Shown here piece by piece: positions 52,165-62,000 of a stretch of 64,000 nt of DNA. Each line of letters opens with the position of its first letter. The first letter of the stretch is position 1. The notes beneath the pieces were generated by a model. The model searched no databases. It saw only the letters and a list, made by a program, of their open reading frames with translations, and was not told where the DNA came from. Source of the stretch: BOG-1184 sp964651515 (GTDB lineage: Bacteria > Fibrobacterota > Chitinivibrionia > Chitinivibrionales > Chitinispirillaceae); the NCBI GenBank assembly GCA_964651515.1, contig CAZYYB010000002.1, positions 1 through 64,000 of the forward strand. Reading direction: 5' to 3'. The position numbers and the translations under genes are program-made.

Positions 52165-54252
52165 ATGGCTATGCCGCGACGGGAGATATATCTTGACAAT
52201 AACGCCACCACGGCCGTTGCGCCGGAGGTGCTGGACGCTATGCTGCCGTTCTTCAAGGACCGCTACGGCAACCCTTCGAGCATCCACCGGTTCGGCGGAC
52301 TTCTGAAGCGGTATGTCGAAAAGGCACGCGAGCAGGTCGCCGCGCTTCTCAACGCGCATCCCGAGGAGATCTTCTTCACGAGCTGCGGATCCGAAAGCGA
52401 CAACTTCGCCCTCAAGGGGTTCTGCGCCGTTCACGGCGCGAGGGCGGGCATCGTTACCTCGACGGTGGAGCATCCCGCCGTGCGCAACACGGCGCGCTAC
52501 CTGCAGCAGAAGGGCGCCTCGTTGACCGAGATCAATGTCGACGGCGAGGGGCTCCTGGCCATCGAGGAGTTCGATGCGGCAACGATCGACGAACACACGA
52601 TCGTCTCGTTCATGTGGGCAAACAATGAAACCGGGGTGCTGTTCCCGATCCACGATCTCGCGACGCTCGTCAAAGCGCGCGGCGGCACCATGCATACCGA
52701 TGCGGTGCAGGCCGCGGGCAAGGTGCCGATCGATCTGGCAAAAACCCCGATCGACCTCCTCGCGCTTTCGGGCCACAAGCTGCACGCGCCCAAGGGAATC
52801 GGCGTCATGTTCATCAGGAAAGGCGTCGACCTCGACCCGCTCCTCCACGGTGGCCACCAGGAACGGGGAGTGCGTGCCGGGACCGAGAACGTTCCCTATA
52901 TCGTCGGCCTCGGCTGCGCGGCCGAGCTCGCTTCGCGCCACCTGGCCGAAGACGCCGCCCGGATGAAGCGCATGCGCGACCGGCTCGAAGAGGCGCTCCT
53001 GGCATCCTGCCCGGCAGCCAAGCTGAACGGCCACAAGACCGAACGGCTCCCCACCACCCTGAACGTCAGTTTCGAATCCATCGAGGGCGAGGCGATCCTC
53101 CTGCACCTCGACGAGCTCGGCATCGCCGCCTCGTCGGGTTCCGCCTGCACGACCGGCTCGCTCGAACCGTCGCACGTCATGCTCGCCATGGGCATCCCCT
53201 ACACCTTTGCCCACAGCTCCACCCGATTCTCCTTGTCGCGCTACACCACCGAGGCCGATATCGACGCGGTGATCGAGGCCATGCCGCCCATCGTCAAAAA
53301 GCTGCGCGCGATCTCGCCTTTCGTCAACAATCCGGAGGTGAAAACGAGCCTGCTGACCGAGGTCATGCGGCTCAAAAAAGAGAAAAACGCGGTGATCCTC
53401 GCCCACACCTACCAACCCGGCGAGGTGCAGGATGCCGCCGATTTCGTGGGAGACTCCTACGGCCTGAGCGTCGAAGCGACGCGCGTCACGGCCGAAACCA
53501 TCATCTTCTGCGGCGTCCACTTCATGGCCGAGACCGCCGCCATCCTGAATCCCGGCAAAACCGTGATCCTCGCGACGCCGAGCGCCGGATGCCCGATGGC
53601 CGATATGATCACCCCGGCCGACCTTACCGAACTCCGGAAAAAAAATCCCGGCAGGAAGGTCCTCTGCTACGTCAACTCGACCGCCGAGGTGAAGGCGTTG
53701 TCCGACATCTGCGTCACGAGTTCGAACGCGGTCGTCATCGCGCGGAAGCTCCCGCCCGCCGAGGGGATCATCTTCGTGCCCGACCGGTACCTCGGCGACT
53801 TCGTTGCCGAAAGAACCGGCCGCGATATCACGCTCTGGAAGGGGTTCTGCCCCACCCACGCGCGGATCACGCCGGCGATGATCGCCACGGCCCGCGCCGC
53901 CCATCCCGATGCTTTGCTGCTCATCCATCCCGAAGCACCGGCCGAAAGCCGCCGCCTCGCCGACCAGGTACTCTCCACGGGCGGCATGTGCTCGTATGTT
54001 AAGACAAGCCCGTGCGGCGAGTTTATCATCGCCACCGAAATAGGGCTGCTGCATACCCTGCGCACGCAGAACCCCGGCAAAACGTTCCACCCGGTTTCGG
54101 ATACCATCGTCTGCTCGAACATGCGCAAGGGGTCGCTCGCGGCGGTGAAGGATGCGCTCGACGGCACCGGCGGGGAGGTTATCAAAGTCCCGGCCGAAAT
54201 CGCCGATAAGGCGAGGAAGGCGCTGCGGGCGATGCTGACGATGAGCGAGTAG
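52165..54252 (+). CDS. Fusion of NifS-type cysteine desulfurase and quinolinate synthase (NadA)
   Basis: 695 residues. Residues 1-385 are a NifS/IscS-like enzyme: YLDNNATTAVAPEVLDAM, the PLP Lys205 in ALSGHKLHAPKGIGVMF, GVRAGTENVPYIVGL and catalytic Cys328 in SSGSACTTGS. Residues about 393-695 are NadA: AVILAHTYQPGEVQDAADFV, GDSYGLS, and cluster Cys449 (FCGVHFMAETA), Cys516 (DICVTSSNA) and Cys650 (TIVCSNMRKGSL). NadA makes quinolinate for NAD from iminoaspartate and DHAP with an oxygen-sensitive 4Fe-4S cluster. The fused desulfurase can supply sulfur directly. No stop or frameshift separates the parts. nadB and nadC are not in the window. Confidence 0.93.
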   Translation: MAMPRREIYLDNNATTAVAPEVLDAMLPFFKDRYGNPSSIHRFGGLLKRYVEKAREQVAALLNAHPEEIFFTSCGSESDNFALKGFCAVHGARAGIVTSTVEHPAVRNTARYLQQKGASLTEINVDGEGLLAIEEFDAATIDEHTIVSFMWANNETGVLFPIHDLATLVKARGGTMHTDAVQAAGKVPIDLAKTPIDLLALSGHKLHAPKGIGVMFIRKGVDLDPLLHGGHQERGVRAGTENVPYIVGLGCAAELASRHLAEDAARMKRMRDRLEEALLASCPAAKLNGHKTERLPTTLNVSFESIEGEAILLHLDELGIAASSGSACTTGSLEPSHVMLAMGIPYTFAHSSTRFSLSRYTTEADIDAVIEAMPPIVKKLRAISPFVNNPEVKTSLLTEVMRLKKEKNAVILAHTYQPGEVQDAADFVGDSYGLSVEATRVTAETIIFCGVHFMAETAAILNPGKTVILATPSAGCPMADMITPADLTELRKKNPGRKVLCYVNSTAEVKALSDICVTSSNAVVIARKLPPAEGIIFVPDRYLGDFVAERTGRDITLWKGFCPTHARITPAMIATARAAHPDALLLIHPEAPAESRRLADQVLSTGGMCSYVKTSPCGEFIIATEIGLLHTLRTQNPGKTFHPVSDTIVCSNMRKGSLAAVKDALDGTGGEVIKVPAEIADKARKALRAMLTMSE

Positions 54253-54299
54253 TCCGGACCGGGGTGACGGAGATGAGAGACTCCAATTAATCGCATTTC

Positions 54300-54863
54300 A
54301 TGATTTTCAACATTGGATTGAGTATTTTTTTAAATATGACCAAAGCTGTCTCACTCAGGTTTAACACCTATAATACGCGGAGAAATCTGCCGGCAAAAAC
54401 CGGCCGGAAGCGTGGGGAGGCCAATTTTCTTGGTGCTTTTGAACGGTGCCTGTTGGCCGAGGTTTTCGATACCGGCTTCGGAGGAAAGAATTTCGGCTTA
54501 TCAAATTACGGAATCGCCGATTTGGTCTGGCTTCTACCGCCTGAGGAACATTCCAAGGACAGGAATGCAGCATCCCTTTATGCCTTTGAAACCAAGCTCG
54601 AAAACTGGCGTCGCGCATTTCAGCAGGCATATCGGTACAGTTATTATTCAGATACAGCAATCGTTGTTTTGCCACCGGAAAAGAGCAGATGTGCTATAGC
54701 GAATTTAGATTTATTTCAAATGCATGGAATTGGATTGTGGCTGTTTGATAAAAAATATGCGTGTATTGAACATATATACACGCCGTCAAAAAGCGCCGCC
54801 CGGAATCCGGACGCCCGGAAAAAAGCAATAGAGGCGATCTCAACCAGGATCAAGCTCAGCTAA
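54300..54863 (+). CDS. Putative PD-(D/E)XK nuclease-like protein
   Basis: 187 residues from ATG 54300; ATG 54336 (MTKAVSLRF) is an alternative, and neither has a clear Shine-Dalgarno. A central stretch reads SNYGIADLVWLLPPEE, then ASLYAFETKLENWRRAFQQA and YRYSYYSDTAIVVLPPEK. The D, E-x-K and following Q-x-x-x-Y helix fit the PD-(D/E)XK core with a migrated Gln, as in restriction-like or YqaJ-type nucleases. It overlaps the 401-aa gene tail-to-tail by 24 bases. Base composition is more AT-rich than the chromosome core, as across the whole island. Confidence 0.6.
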   Translation: MIFNIGLSIFLNMTKAVSLRFNTYNTRRNLPAKTGRKRGEANFLGAFERCLLAEVFDTGFGGKNFGLSNYGIADLVWLLPPEEHSKDRNAASLYAFETKLENWRRAFQQAYRYSYYSDTAIVVLPPEKSRCAIANLDLFQMHGIGLWLFDKKYACIEHIYTPSKSAARNPDARKKAIEAISTRIKLS

Positions 54864-56045
54864 TTTCTTAAATAGGCGTATTCCTTCCTGAATTGCCGGC
54901 AAATGATCCGCATTAGACTTCTGGTCAAGATCATACCGAAGAGTAATTCGTTCATAGAGGTTACTTGCTTTTTCAACCATGACTAAGCACTTTTCAAGCG
55001 CCACTCCGGTCCCGATATTCTCCGCATCTAAGGTACCGATAAGTTTTTTCAGCGATTCCCACGATTGAAGAATTTCTTTATTCCTCTTTGGCTCGGCACC
55101 CGCAGGGTAATCACCATCCGTCGATAGCCCATTTAAAATTTCCGGCATTCCACGAAGCTGGTCGAGCTCGGGAAAGGTGATTCTATTCAACAATGAGCAA
55201 CTGAGGTAGCGCTGGATGGGAAGTCTTCCTCCTCCGGCCGCAGGCTCGAATTTTTCAATCGAAAAATTGCGCAGATTTGACCACCACCCGGTCGCTGCGC
55301 CTGCCCCCTGGGCGGCGGAAAGGAAAGGTGCCATCAGGTCCGAATATCCGTTTATCACCTTAAAACCATTTAAAGAAAGCGCATAGTTAAGATACATCCA
55401 GATAGAAATGACATCAGCATTAAATATCTCTGAACGAGCCTCCTGACTGCGCGTTGCAATCAGTATATAAAATCCATCCGGCGGCTCATCCAAGGCAGTC
55501 AGGTCATTTACCAATTCTAATATGTCCTGTTCCTTAAAAAGAGCCTCACGATTGATTGCCAACGTGACAATTAAGGGCTTCTTAATCTGAAGCTGGTTGG
55601 CTATTTTTCTTGCCAGCCGGATAAAATTCATTGAAATCACGGTTTCGATGGAATCGAGAGAGCGGGGAATAATAATATTGGGCGCAATTACAGCGGATAA
55701 CTCACCAATCCTACTCTGAAACTCAATTGAACGCTTTAATAGATCTTCCACGGAAGATTCTCTGGTGAGCTGAGTTCTTCGATATGGCTTGAAATACTCT
55801 GAATAATCTTCCAATAAGTAGCCAAGTTTATGTCCTTCACCGGAATGAGAAAATGCGGCATATAGTTGCGGGTCAAAATAGAGTTCAGTCCTTTGAGCGA
55901 TGAATCGGTATTCACTGATTTTATCTTTCATGGTATCCAGTCGGATATCCCGCGGGCTTAAAATCACACCATCAATCAAGTTATTGCGCAACCCGCTTAC
56001 TATTTTATCGCCCTCCATCGAGCCTTGCTGAGCGTATAATTTCAT
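54840..56045 (-). CDS. Unknown 401-aa protein, translationally coupled to a kinase
   Basis: 401 residues without a recognised family. The N-terminus LYAQQGSMEGDKIVSGLRNN and LIDGVILSPRDIRLDTMKD suggests a beta/alpha fold, as do KKPLIVTLAINREALFKEQD and DGFYILIATRSQEA. A striking block VINGYSDLMAPFLSAAQGAG and ATGWWSNLRNFSIEKF is Gly/Trp-rich and could form a ligand pocket; a TIM-barrel-like arrangement is one reading. It starts inside the stop of the kinase gene (ATGA). It may be the kinase's effector or substrate; that is inference. Confidence 0.6.
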   Translation of the reverse strand: MKLYAQQGSMEGDKIVSGLRNNLIDGVILSPRDIRLDTMKDKISEYRFIAQRTELYFDPQLYAAFSHSGEGHKLGYLLEDYSEYFKPYRRTQLTRESSVEDLLKRSIEFQSRIGELSAVIAPNIIIPRSLDSIETVISMNFIRLARKIANQLQIKKPLIVTLAINREALFKEQDILELVNDLTALDEPPDGFYILIATRSQEARSEIFNADVISIWMYLNYALSLNGFKVINGYSDLMAPFLSAAQGAGAATGWWSNLRNFSIEKFEPAAGGGRLPIQRYLSCSLLNRITFPELDQLRGMPEILNGLSTDGDYPAGAEPKRNKEILQSWESLKKLIGTLDAENIGTGVALEKCLVMVEKASNLYERITLRYDLDQKSNADHLPAIQEGIRLFKKLAELDPG

Positions 56046-56947
56046 AATCCTGCCTCCAGGTTTTTAATCAGCATTTCAATATTTGACGGCCGTAGCGCCT
56101 GCTTTTTCTTCAGCATCTGATCGATAAGGGTGCAGAATTTGCCATTTAAATCCTGCCGCACCTCCTTCAGAAATTTAGGCGTTTTTTTCAACGCATTATA
56201 TAAGGTCGTCCCAGGATCATCGGATCCACGGGCCAATGGGTGGATGAAGGCCGCATATTCATAAACCGACAATCCGGCAGCATAGAGGTCGCTGCGCCAA
56301 TCAATCATATTACGAAAGCCGCGAAAAAGCATTTCGGGAGCGATATATTTCATAGTTGCCGGAATGGCGGCGGAATTTCCGGTTATGCCGGTTTCATCGA
56401 CCGCAAATGCAATACCCAAATCCATGAGGACAAAAGGCCTTGCTGGATCTTCAGTCTTCATGATATTAGCCGGTTTTATATCTCGATGAATAATTCCTTT
56501 GCCCCAAAGCTCGCGTATAGCCTTGAGCAACGTCAGTATAAGCGCCCTCAATTCAACCTCATCAGGACGTGGCCCATTTTCCCTTATCAGTTTCATCAAG
56601 TCCTTCCCGATAATAAATTCCTCACTATACGCCAGGTAATCCTTGCCTCCAATAAGGACGGGAGCTAGCTCGATGGCGCCAAGCCTGACCAATTCCGGAA
56701 TATTTATATCCTTAAGGACCGAGACTTCACGGCTAACCCGTGCCCGAAGTTCAGTCCATTCTATTGCTTTTTCTTCCGCTGATGCTCCCGGAGTTGAGCG
56801 CATTTCGATAATTTTTAGCGCTTCAATCTTTGAGCCGAGAGCGATTTTATACACTGCTTTAAAGCCGCCGGCGGCAAGGAATGTCAGGTCTGTTATGACC
56901 GGGAAGGCGGCTTTGACATCATTTGGGTCGGGCAAGGTAATTGGCAT
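56042..56947 (-). CDS. Serine/threonine protein kinase (Hanks type), soluble
   Basis: 301 residues, one kinase domain, no membrane segment. Gly-loop-like LAAGGFKAVYKIALG, ATP Lys45 (EALKIIEM), catalytic loop HRDIKPANIM (His154-Asp156, Lys158), a DLG (176-178) in place of DFG, and YIAPEMLFRG for the APE motif. All catalytic residues are retained, so it should be active. It is the first gene of a two-gene unit with the 401-aa protein. Kinases of this kind occur in several phage-defence systems; no partner typical of BREX/Pgl is seen. Confidence 0.87.
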   Translation of the reverse strand: MPITLPDPNDVKAAFPVITDLTFLAAGGFKAVYKIALGSKIEALKIIEMRSTPGASAEEKAIEWTELRARVSREVSVLKDINIPELVRLGAIELAPVLIGGKDYLAYSEEFIIGKDLMKLIRENGPRPDEVELRALILTLLKAIRELWGKGIIHRDIKPANIMKTEDPARPFVLMDLGIAFAVDETGITGNSAAIPATMKYIAPEMLFRGFRNMIDWRSDLYAAGLSVYEYAAFIHPLARGSDDPGTTLYNALKKTPKFLKEVRQDLNGKFCTLIDQMLKKKQALRPSNIEMLIKNLEAGL

Positions 56948-57017
56948 GATAATTCCTTTTTAAATGCAACAAGTTTCTTCGGATTTTCTTTGCATTAAGT
57001 TGCCGGTCATTCAATCT

Positions 57018-57674
57018 TCAGCCGGCTTCAACCAACTCCAGAAGTTTATTCCGGAAATAGCAAAAACTTGGCGAATTGTTATTAGAAATATCCATGCGCG
57101 GCGAAATCGCTTCGGCCCACTTTGATTTCTCCTCGCCGACCGCATAAAAACCAAGGGCAGCCAGGGTGGACGATCCGCCGTTATAGATTGCATCGGCAAG
57201 TTTCTCCCATGTCCCGCATATGCTGTCATTTACATAGGAGCTCAGAATTGCGTTTTTGGCCTTAGGATATGCTTCATTAACAGCAGGCAAATCGCCCAGG
57301 AGCCATGCCTCCCCTTCCTCTATGGCGATGCAGAAGCGCGCTTCCGGTTTTGGGTGGCAATTGTTGAGAATCCCGAACAACTCCTCCCGAAATGACTTCA
57401 GGCATTTGTCGTCGAGATCGCAGACCAAAATCACCGCCGCCCCGTTATCGCCATAGCTTGGAAAAGTGCGTCCATAGCCTTTGAGAAGTCTCGGAAGGTT
57501 GTCCAGCAAAATCCGTTTGCCCGCGTCCTTCGAATCGCGCATGTCTTTGGGAATCCGACCGACACCGCGATAGGCGATCACGCGAGAGGTATGTCCATCA
57601 CCAAGTATCTTAGGAAGCAGAATTTCGAGCATCTTTTTCCCTGATGCGTCCTCAACGAGTATTTCGAAATGCAT
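57018..57674 (-). CDS. TOPRIM-like DUF4276-type protein, partner of the AAA ATPase
   Basis: 218 residues from ATG 57674, behind gcgaggtaagccg, 4 bases after the ATPase stop. The start HFEILVEDASGKKMLEILLP carries the first TOPRIM-type Glu (Glu8), and VILVCDLDDKCLKSF the DxD (Asp86, Asp88). ARFCIAIEEGEAWLLGD is another characteristic element of DUF4276 proteins. Together with an ABC-type ATPase this forms a split OLD-like or PARIS-like arrangement, in which the ATPase senses and the TOPRIM protein cuts nucleic acid. The nuclease role is inferred from the motif. Confidence 0.7.
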   Translation of the reverse strand: MHFEILVEDASGKKMLEILLPKILGDGHTSRVIAYRGVGRIPKDMRDSKDAGKRILLDNLPRLLKGYGRTFPSYGDNGAAVILVCDLDDKCLKSFREELFGILNNCHPKPEARFCIAIEEGEAWLLGDLPAVNEAYPKAKNAILSSYVNDSICGTWEKLADAIYNGGSSTLAALGFYAVGEEKSKWAEAISPRMDISNNNSPSFCYFRNKLLELVEAG

Positions 57675-57678
57675 CGGC

Positions 57679-58971
57679 TTACCTCGCATCCAGATAATCG
57701 CTGTACCACAGGCCGCCGAGGGGAAGGCCTTCTTCGACCATATTTCGAACGGTTACATTGTCACTTGCACGTCTGATAGTCGAAAAACCATCGTCTGCCT
57801 TCTCTAAAATCAAAACTTCCTGGGGCAACAACGCATCGACAAAATAGGGCTGATGCGTGGTAATAAATATTTGAGAACTTCCTCTTTGTCCCGTGGCATG
57901 GTTTCGGAATTCGGTTGCTAAAGTTTCCAACAGTTTGTGATACAGTCCATTTTCAGGCTCTTCAATACATAGAAACGGCGGAGGTGACGGGTCTTCAAGC
58001 AGCAGGAGGTACGCGAACACCTTAAGCGTGCCGTCGGACATCTGCTGGGCATAGAAGGGGTCACTGAAGCCTTTGTCATTGAAGCGCAGCAAAAGACGGC
58101 CATCATCGGTTTTAGCCGTATCGATTTTATGAATCCCGGGAATTTTTGCCGATATCCGGTCAAGGATTGCCTGGAAATTTTTCGGATATTCCCGTTCCAT
58201 GAATTGAACGACATTTCCGAGGTTATCGCCGAGAATATTAAGATGCTTTTGCGGACCGGCAAGAGGCAGACTTCGTGCAGCATTAGGCGTGAAATAACTC
58301 AGATACCACCCCTCAATAAACTGCCTGAATGCCGATATGCGAGGATGCTGTTTAAGAGATCCGAGCGTGGCAATTCCAAGTTTTCGTTTGTCCTCAAGTT
58401 CTACGACTTCGGTTTCCCGGCTTTCCTCCTTGCCTTCGGCTTTCTTGATGGATTCAATCGTCTGTTTTAAATCGAGCGACAATTTGTCTTCATCAATCTG
58501 AATACCTTCTTCCTCACCCTTCCAGGCGAACCCCTTTCCCTCATTGAGCACCAGGAAGGAAAACGGCCAGCCATACTTTTGACCTTTCCTGCGTTGACGA
58601 AGCCGTTCCCATACCACATAAGGCCTGTCCTTGGAATCGGCGCCTACCATCATTTCATAGGTAATAGGCCTCGCATTGCCATTTTCCTTATAGTAAATTT
58701 CAAATTCCATGAGACCTTCCTGCCCCTGCGACCTGATGCGCTGAAACCCGCCGCGGCCGCGCATATCGCACGCCTCTTCGACCCCAACCCGCAAACAATC
58801 GGCCAGAAAGCCGAAAGCATCAAACAATGAACTCTTTCCGACGCCGTTCTTGCCGATCACCGCCGTCATCGGCATAAGCGGCGCTGCATCCGGAAGATTC
58901 CAGAGCTTGCCCAGGGTAACGTCGCGAAGTACGCGAAAGTTTTTAATCCGGATTCCTTCTATGTGGGCCAT
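57679..58971 (-). CDS. AAA/ABC-type ATPase (AAA_21, OLD-like) of a two-gene defence pair
   Basis: 430 residues. Walker A AVIGKNGVGKSSLFDAF (about 38-54), a long helical insertion, the ABC signature-like QQMSDGTLKVFAYLLLLEDP, Walker B FLCIEEPENGLYHKLLETLA and the switch His in IFITTHQPYFVDAL. It starts with IEGIRIKNFRVLRDVTLGKL, as OLD and RecF-type ATPases do. It has no TOPRIM domain of its own; the next gene supplies a candidate. Such pairs are frequent in defence islands, and the surroundings here fit that. Confidence 0.85.
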   Translation of the reverse strand: MAHIEGIRIKNFRVLRDVTLGKLWNLPDAAPLMPMTAVIGKNGVGKSSLFDAFGFLADCLRVGVEEACDMRGRGGFQRIRSQGQEGLMEFEIYYKENGNARPITYEMMVGADSKDRPYVVWERLRQRRKGQKYGWPFSFLVLNEGKGFAWKGEEEGIQIDEDKLSLDLKQTIESIKKAEGKEESRETEVVELEDKRKLGIATLGSLKQHPRISAFRQFIEGWYLSYFTPNAARSLPLAGPQKHLNILGDNLGNVVQFMEREYPKNFQAILDRISAKIPGIHKIDTAKTDDGRLLLRFNDKGFSDPFYAQQMSDGTLKVFAYLLLLEDPSPPPFLCIEEPENGLYHKLLETLATEFRNHATGQRGSSQIFITTHQPYFVDALLPQEVLILEKADDGFSTIRRASDNVTVRNMVEEGLPLGGLWYSDYLDAR

Positions 58972-59067
58972 TGAATTCTCCTGTCTGATTTTTTATAAAT
59001 TTGATACTCTTTTGCCGCTTAATCCTGTCTTCCCGTAACCCTTTGAATCGTGTTCAGAAAATGTTCT

Positions 59068-62000
59068 TCACCCGCCCGACCCTTCCGCCGCGATCTTCTC
59101 GAACTCGCCGAGGCAGGCGGACTTGACCTCATCCGATAGCTTGAGATCATTCAAAATAAGCGTGTATTCGGGGAGGGTGAGGCGGTAGAGATGGGCGACG
59201 AGGGCATCGAGGCGGGATTCAAGGCTACTGGTGTCTTTACCTATCTGCCCTTTTTCTAATATTTTAGAAGCATGATATTCTATCCTATCATCATCTTCCT
59301 TTAGAGCGATTGGGAAATGCTCAATAAATATCGAACTCGGCTCATAAAACTCTCCCTGTAATTTTGGAAGCAGTTTATCGAATAACCAAAAGACAATATT
59401 TGAATTTAGCACACCGAGCAGATATTTTGATGCTCCAGGAATAATAAAGGACTTCTGATTTGCATAATATTTTAAATCATCCCAGGCGAATTCATTTCTT
59501 TTGCAGATATTAGGGTAAATTATCTTCGGCTTCTCGAATTCTTTCCAGTAGGAAATATTGTCCTGGATTTCATACCATTTGTAGCTCCCCGGTTTTCTGC
59601 CGACCCAAGGTTTATTGTCCGGCCAGTCAGAAGGTTTCGGTTCAAGCTGCTCCCGGAATTTCTCAAGATGCTTTTTTATCGAAGGATATTTTGATATTTG
59701 CGTTCCATGTCTCATGAAAATCAGCCATAAATCCGCCGATTCCACCTTCCACCGCTTCACATCCCTCCCCCGCAAAAAAGGTTTCAGCACCTCCTCGCTC
59801 GACCCATGTTCTTTTATCAGTCTGTCCCGCGTCTCCCGGTCAACGACAAACGCCTCATTCAGCCCTGTCTTAATCCCATAATAAAACTTTCCCTCCACGT
59901 ACTCTCCCAGCGGCTTCCCCGCCTTCCTGAGCTTATCCAGCAACCGTAGCGTCTCTCCCCCCTCCAGCCGCCACCCATCCGCTCTCAGTTCGCTCTGCGG
60001 CATTGCAAACCCTTTTTTCGCAAAAACCCGCTCAAACTCCTCAATGGCAGGTCCGATCTCCCAGTTGAACACCCGTGCCGTCCCACCCTTTTCCGGACTT
60101 CCGTTTTGAATGACCGCGATGCAGGGATAGGCGATGGCGTCGAATACCGGCGCATCGCCGAAATCGATGAGTTGCCGTATCCGGTAGTTATCCCCGATGA
60201 ATTTTCGCAGCTTCTCGCCGTAACCCGAGCGGAAATATTTATTCGAGGAGATGAACGTCAAAACACCGGTCGGGTTAAGGATCGACAAGCCCTTCTCGTA
60301 GAAGTAAACGTACAGGTCGGCGACGCCGGTGAAACATTTGAAGCGGCTTTTAAAGACCGGCTTGTACTCCTTGATCTGCTCCTGCCGAACATACGGCGGA
60401 TTGCCGATTACCACATCGAACCCCTCGTCTGCGGCAAATCCGAACATCCATTCCAGATCGAAAAATCCGGCCGATCGGTTCTGGTCATAGGGGTCGAATT
60501 GTGCGACTTGCAGCGCCGTTGTATGGTCCCACCCGTCGTCTTCCAATAGCGCCGCAATTTTGACTCGCAGCTCTTTATCCTTTTTCTGCCAGGTCAGCTT
60601 TTCTTTCCGCGATTTCGCACTGAAATAGTCATGCCGCACCGATTTCAATTCGGCTTCCAACTCCTCGATTTCCACGTTGTGCAGCTTCGTCTGCTGCGGC
60701 CTATCGAGGCTTAAAAGCGTATTCGCGGCAACGAATTTCGTTTCGAGGTTCGGCAAAGAGCGGATACCGAGATTATCTTTCCCCGCGTGCTTATTCTGGT
60801 CGATGACGAGGGAGATGAAAAATCTCAGTTTGGCGATCTGCACGGCGATGGGCTGGATGTCCACGCCATAGATGCAGTTCTCGATCAGGTAAAGTTTCCG
60901 GCCGTAATCGAGTTCATTGTTTTTGAAAGCCTCTTCGATGTCGGCGATGCTGTTATCGCGGATGGTTGCATCGTCGATCTGCCGCGCCTTCTGGATCTGG
61001 CGCTTCTCCCATTTTTCATTGTGGGGATCGAGCTTGTGCAGAACCAGTACCAGCTTATGAAGAATTCCCATGGGGAAGGCGCCGGAGCCGCAGGCGGGGT
61101 CGAGAATTTTGCAGGAATCTATGGCATTAATCAAAAGATTCACATCAAAACTGCCAAAGGCGTGTTTTTCATCGGTATAGGAAAGAAGCTGCCGCAAATT
61201 GGTTTCAAGCTCTTCCTCTTTTCCCTGCCAGGCGGAGCCGGATAGTTTTTCGGTCAGCGCCAATTGACCGCCCTTAACCTCGTTGCCGAAAATGCTGGTT
61301 TGCGAACAGCCGATGACGCTGAACACCGGCGTTTTTCCAAGCAAAGCCGATTTCAAGCAGGCAACGAGCGACTCGTCAACCATGTAGTCGACTATTTCGC
61401 GCGGTGTATAGAAAGAGCCGGTCTGTTTGCGGGCGGTTGTCTCGGTTTCAGGGTTATAACTGGCAAGGAGATTTTCAAAAACCTTTCCTAAAAGCTCGGG
61501 GTCAAGTGCCACTTCCTCTTCAAGAGGGGTGTTCTCCGCAATGGTAAACTTATAGCTTTGCAGTATTTCGATGAGTCCTTTGACCTTATATTGCTTGTTA
61601 TGAGTCCCGAAAATGTCGTTCAAGTCGCAGGCCTGTTCGTGGCCGAAGAAAAGATGGTCCGGTACGATCGCCTGCTTCTTCGGATTCCTCGAAAAGCCGT
61701 CGGAATAAAGAATTTTCCCGGATTCATCCGGCTTATCCAGGCAATCGAACAGGCCTCCATTCAGAAAGGGGATGGAGTTAAAAAGTGCCTTGGCCTCTTT
61801 TTCGCTTATTGAAAACTGGTCGGCATAGCGGAACATGTTTTTCACGCCATAGGCGTCCCGGTTTTCTTCGAGCGTGCCATTTTTAGCGAATGCACGATCC
61901 TGCATCTTCTGGTTCAGGGTGCCGAAGAAAAGATTCTGCAGGATCGCCGAATAAAAGCTCGAAGATTTTATCGTGCGATTGAATTCCTTCAGAATTCCCG

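Noticed and set aside
52147..54090. Long open frame of about 647 codons on the minus strand
   Set aside because: It lies entirely antisense to the well-conserved NifS-NadA gene, and its Asp/Arg/Gly-rich translation is typical of a GC-rich shadow frame.
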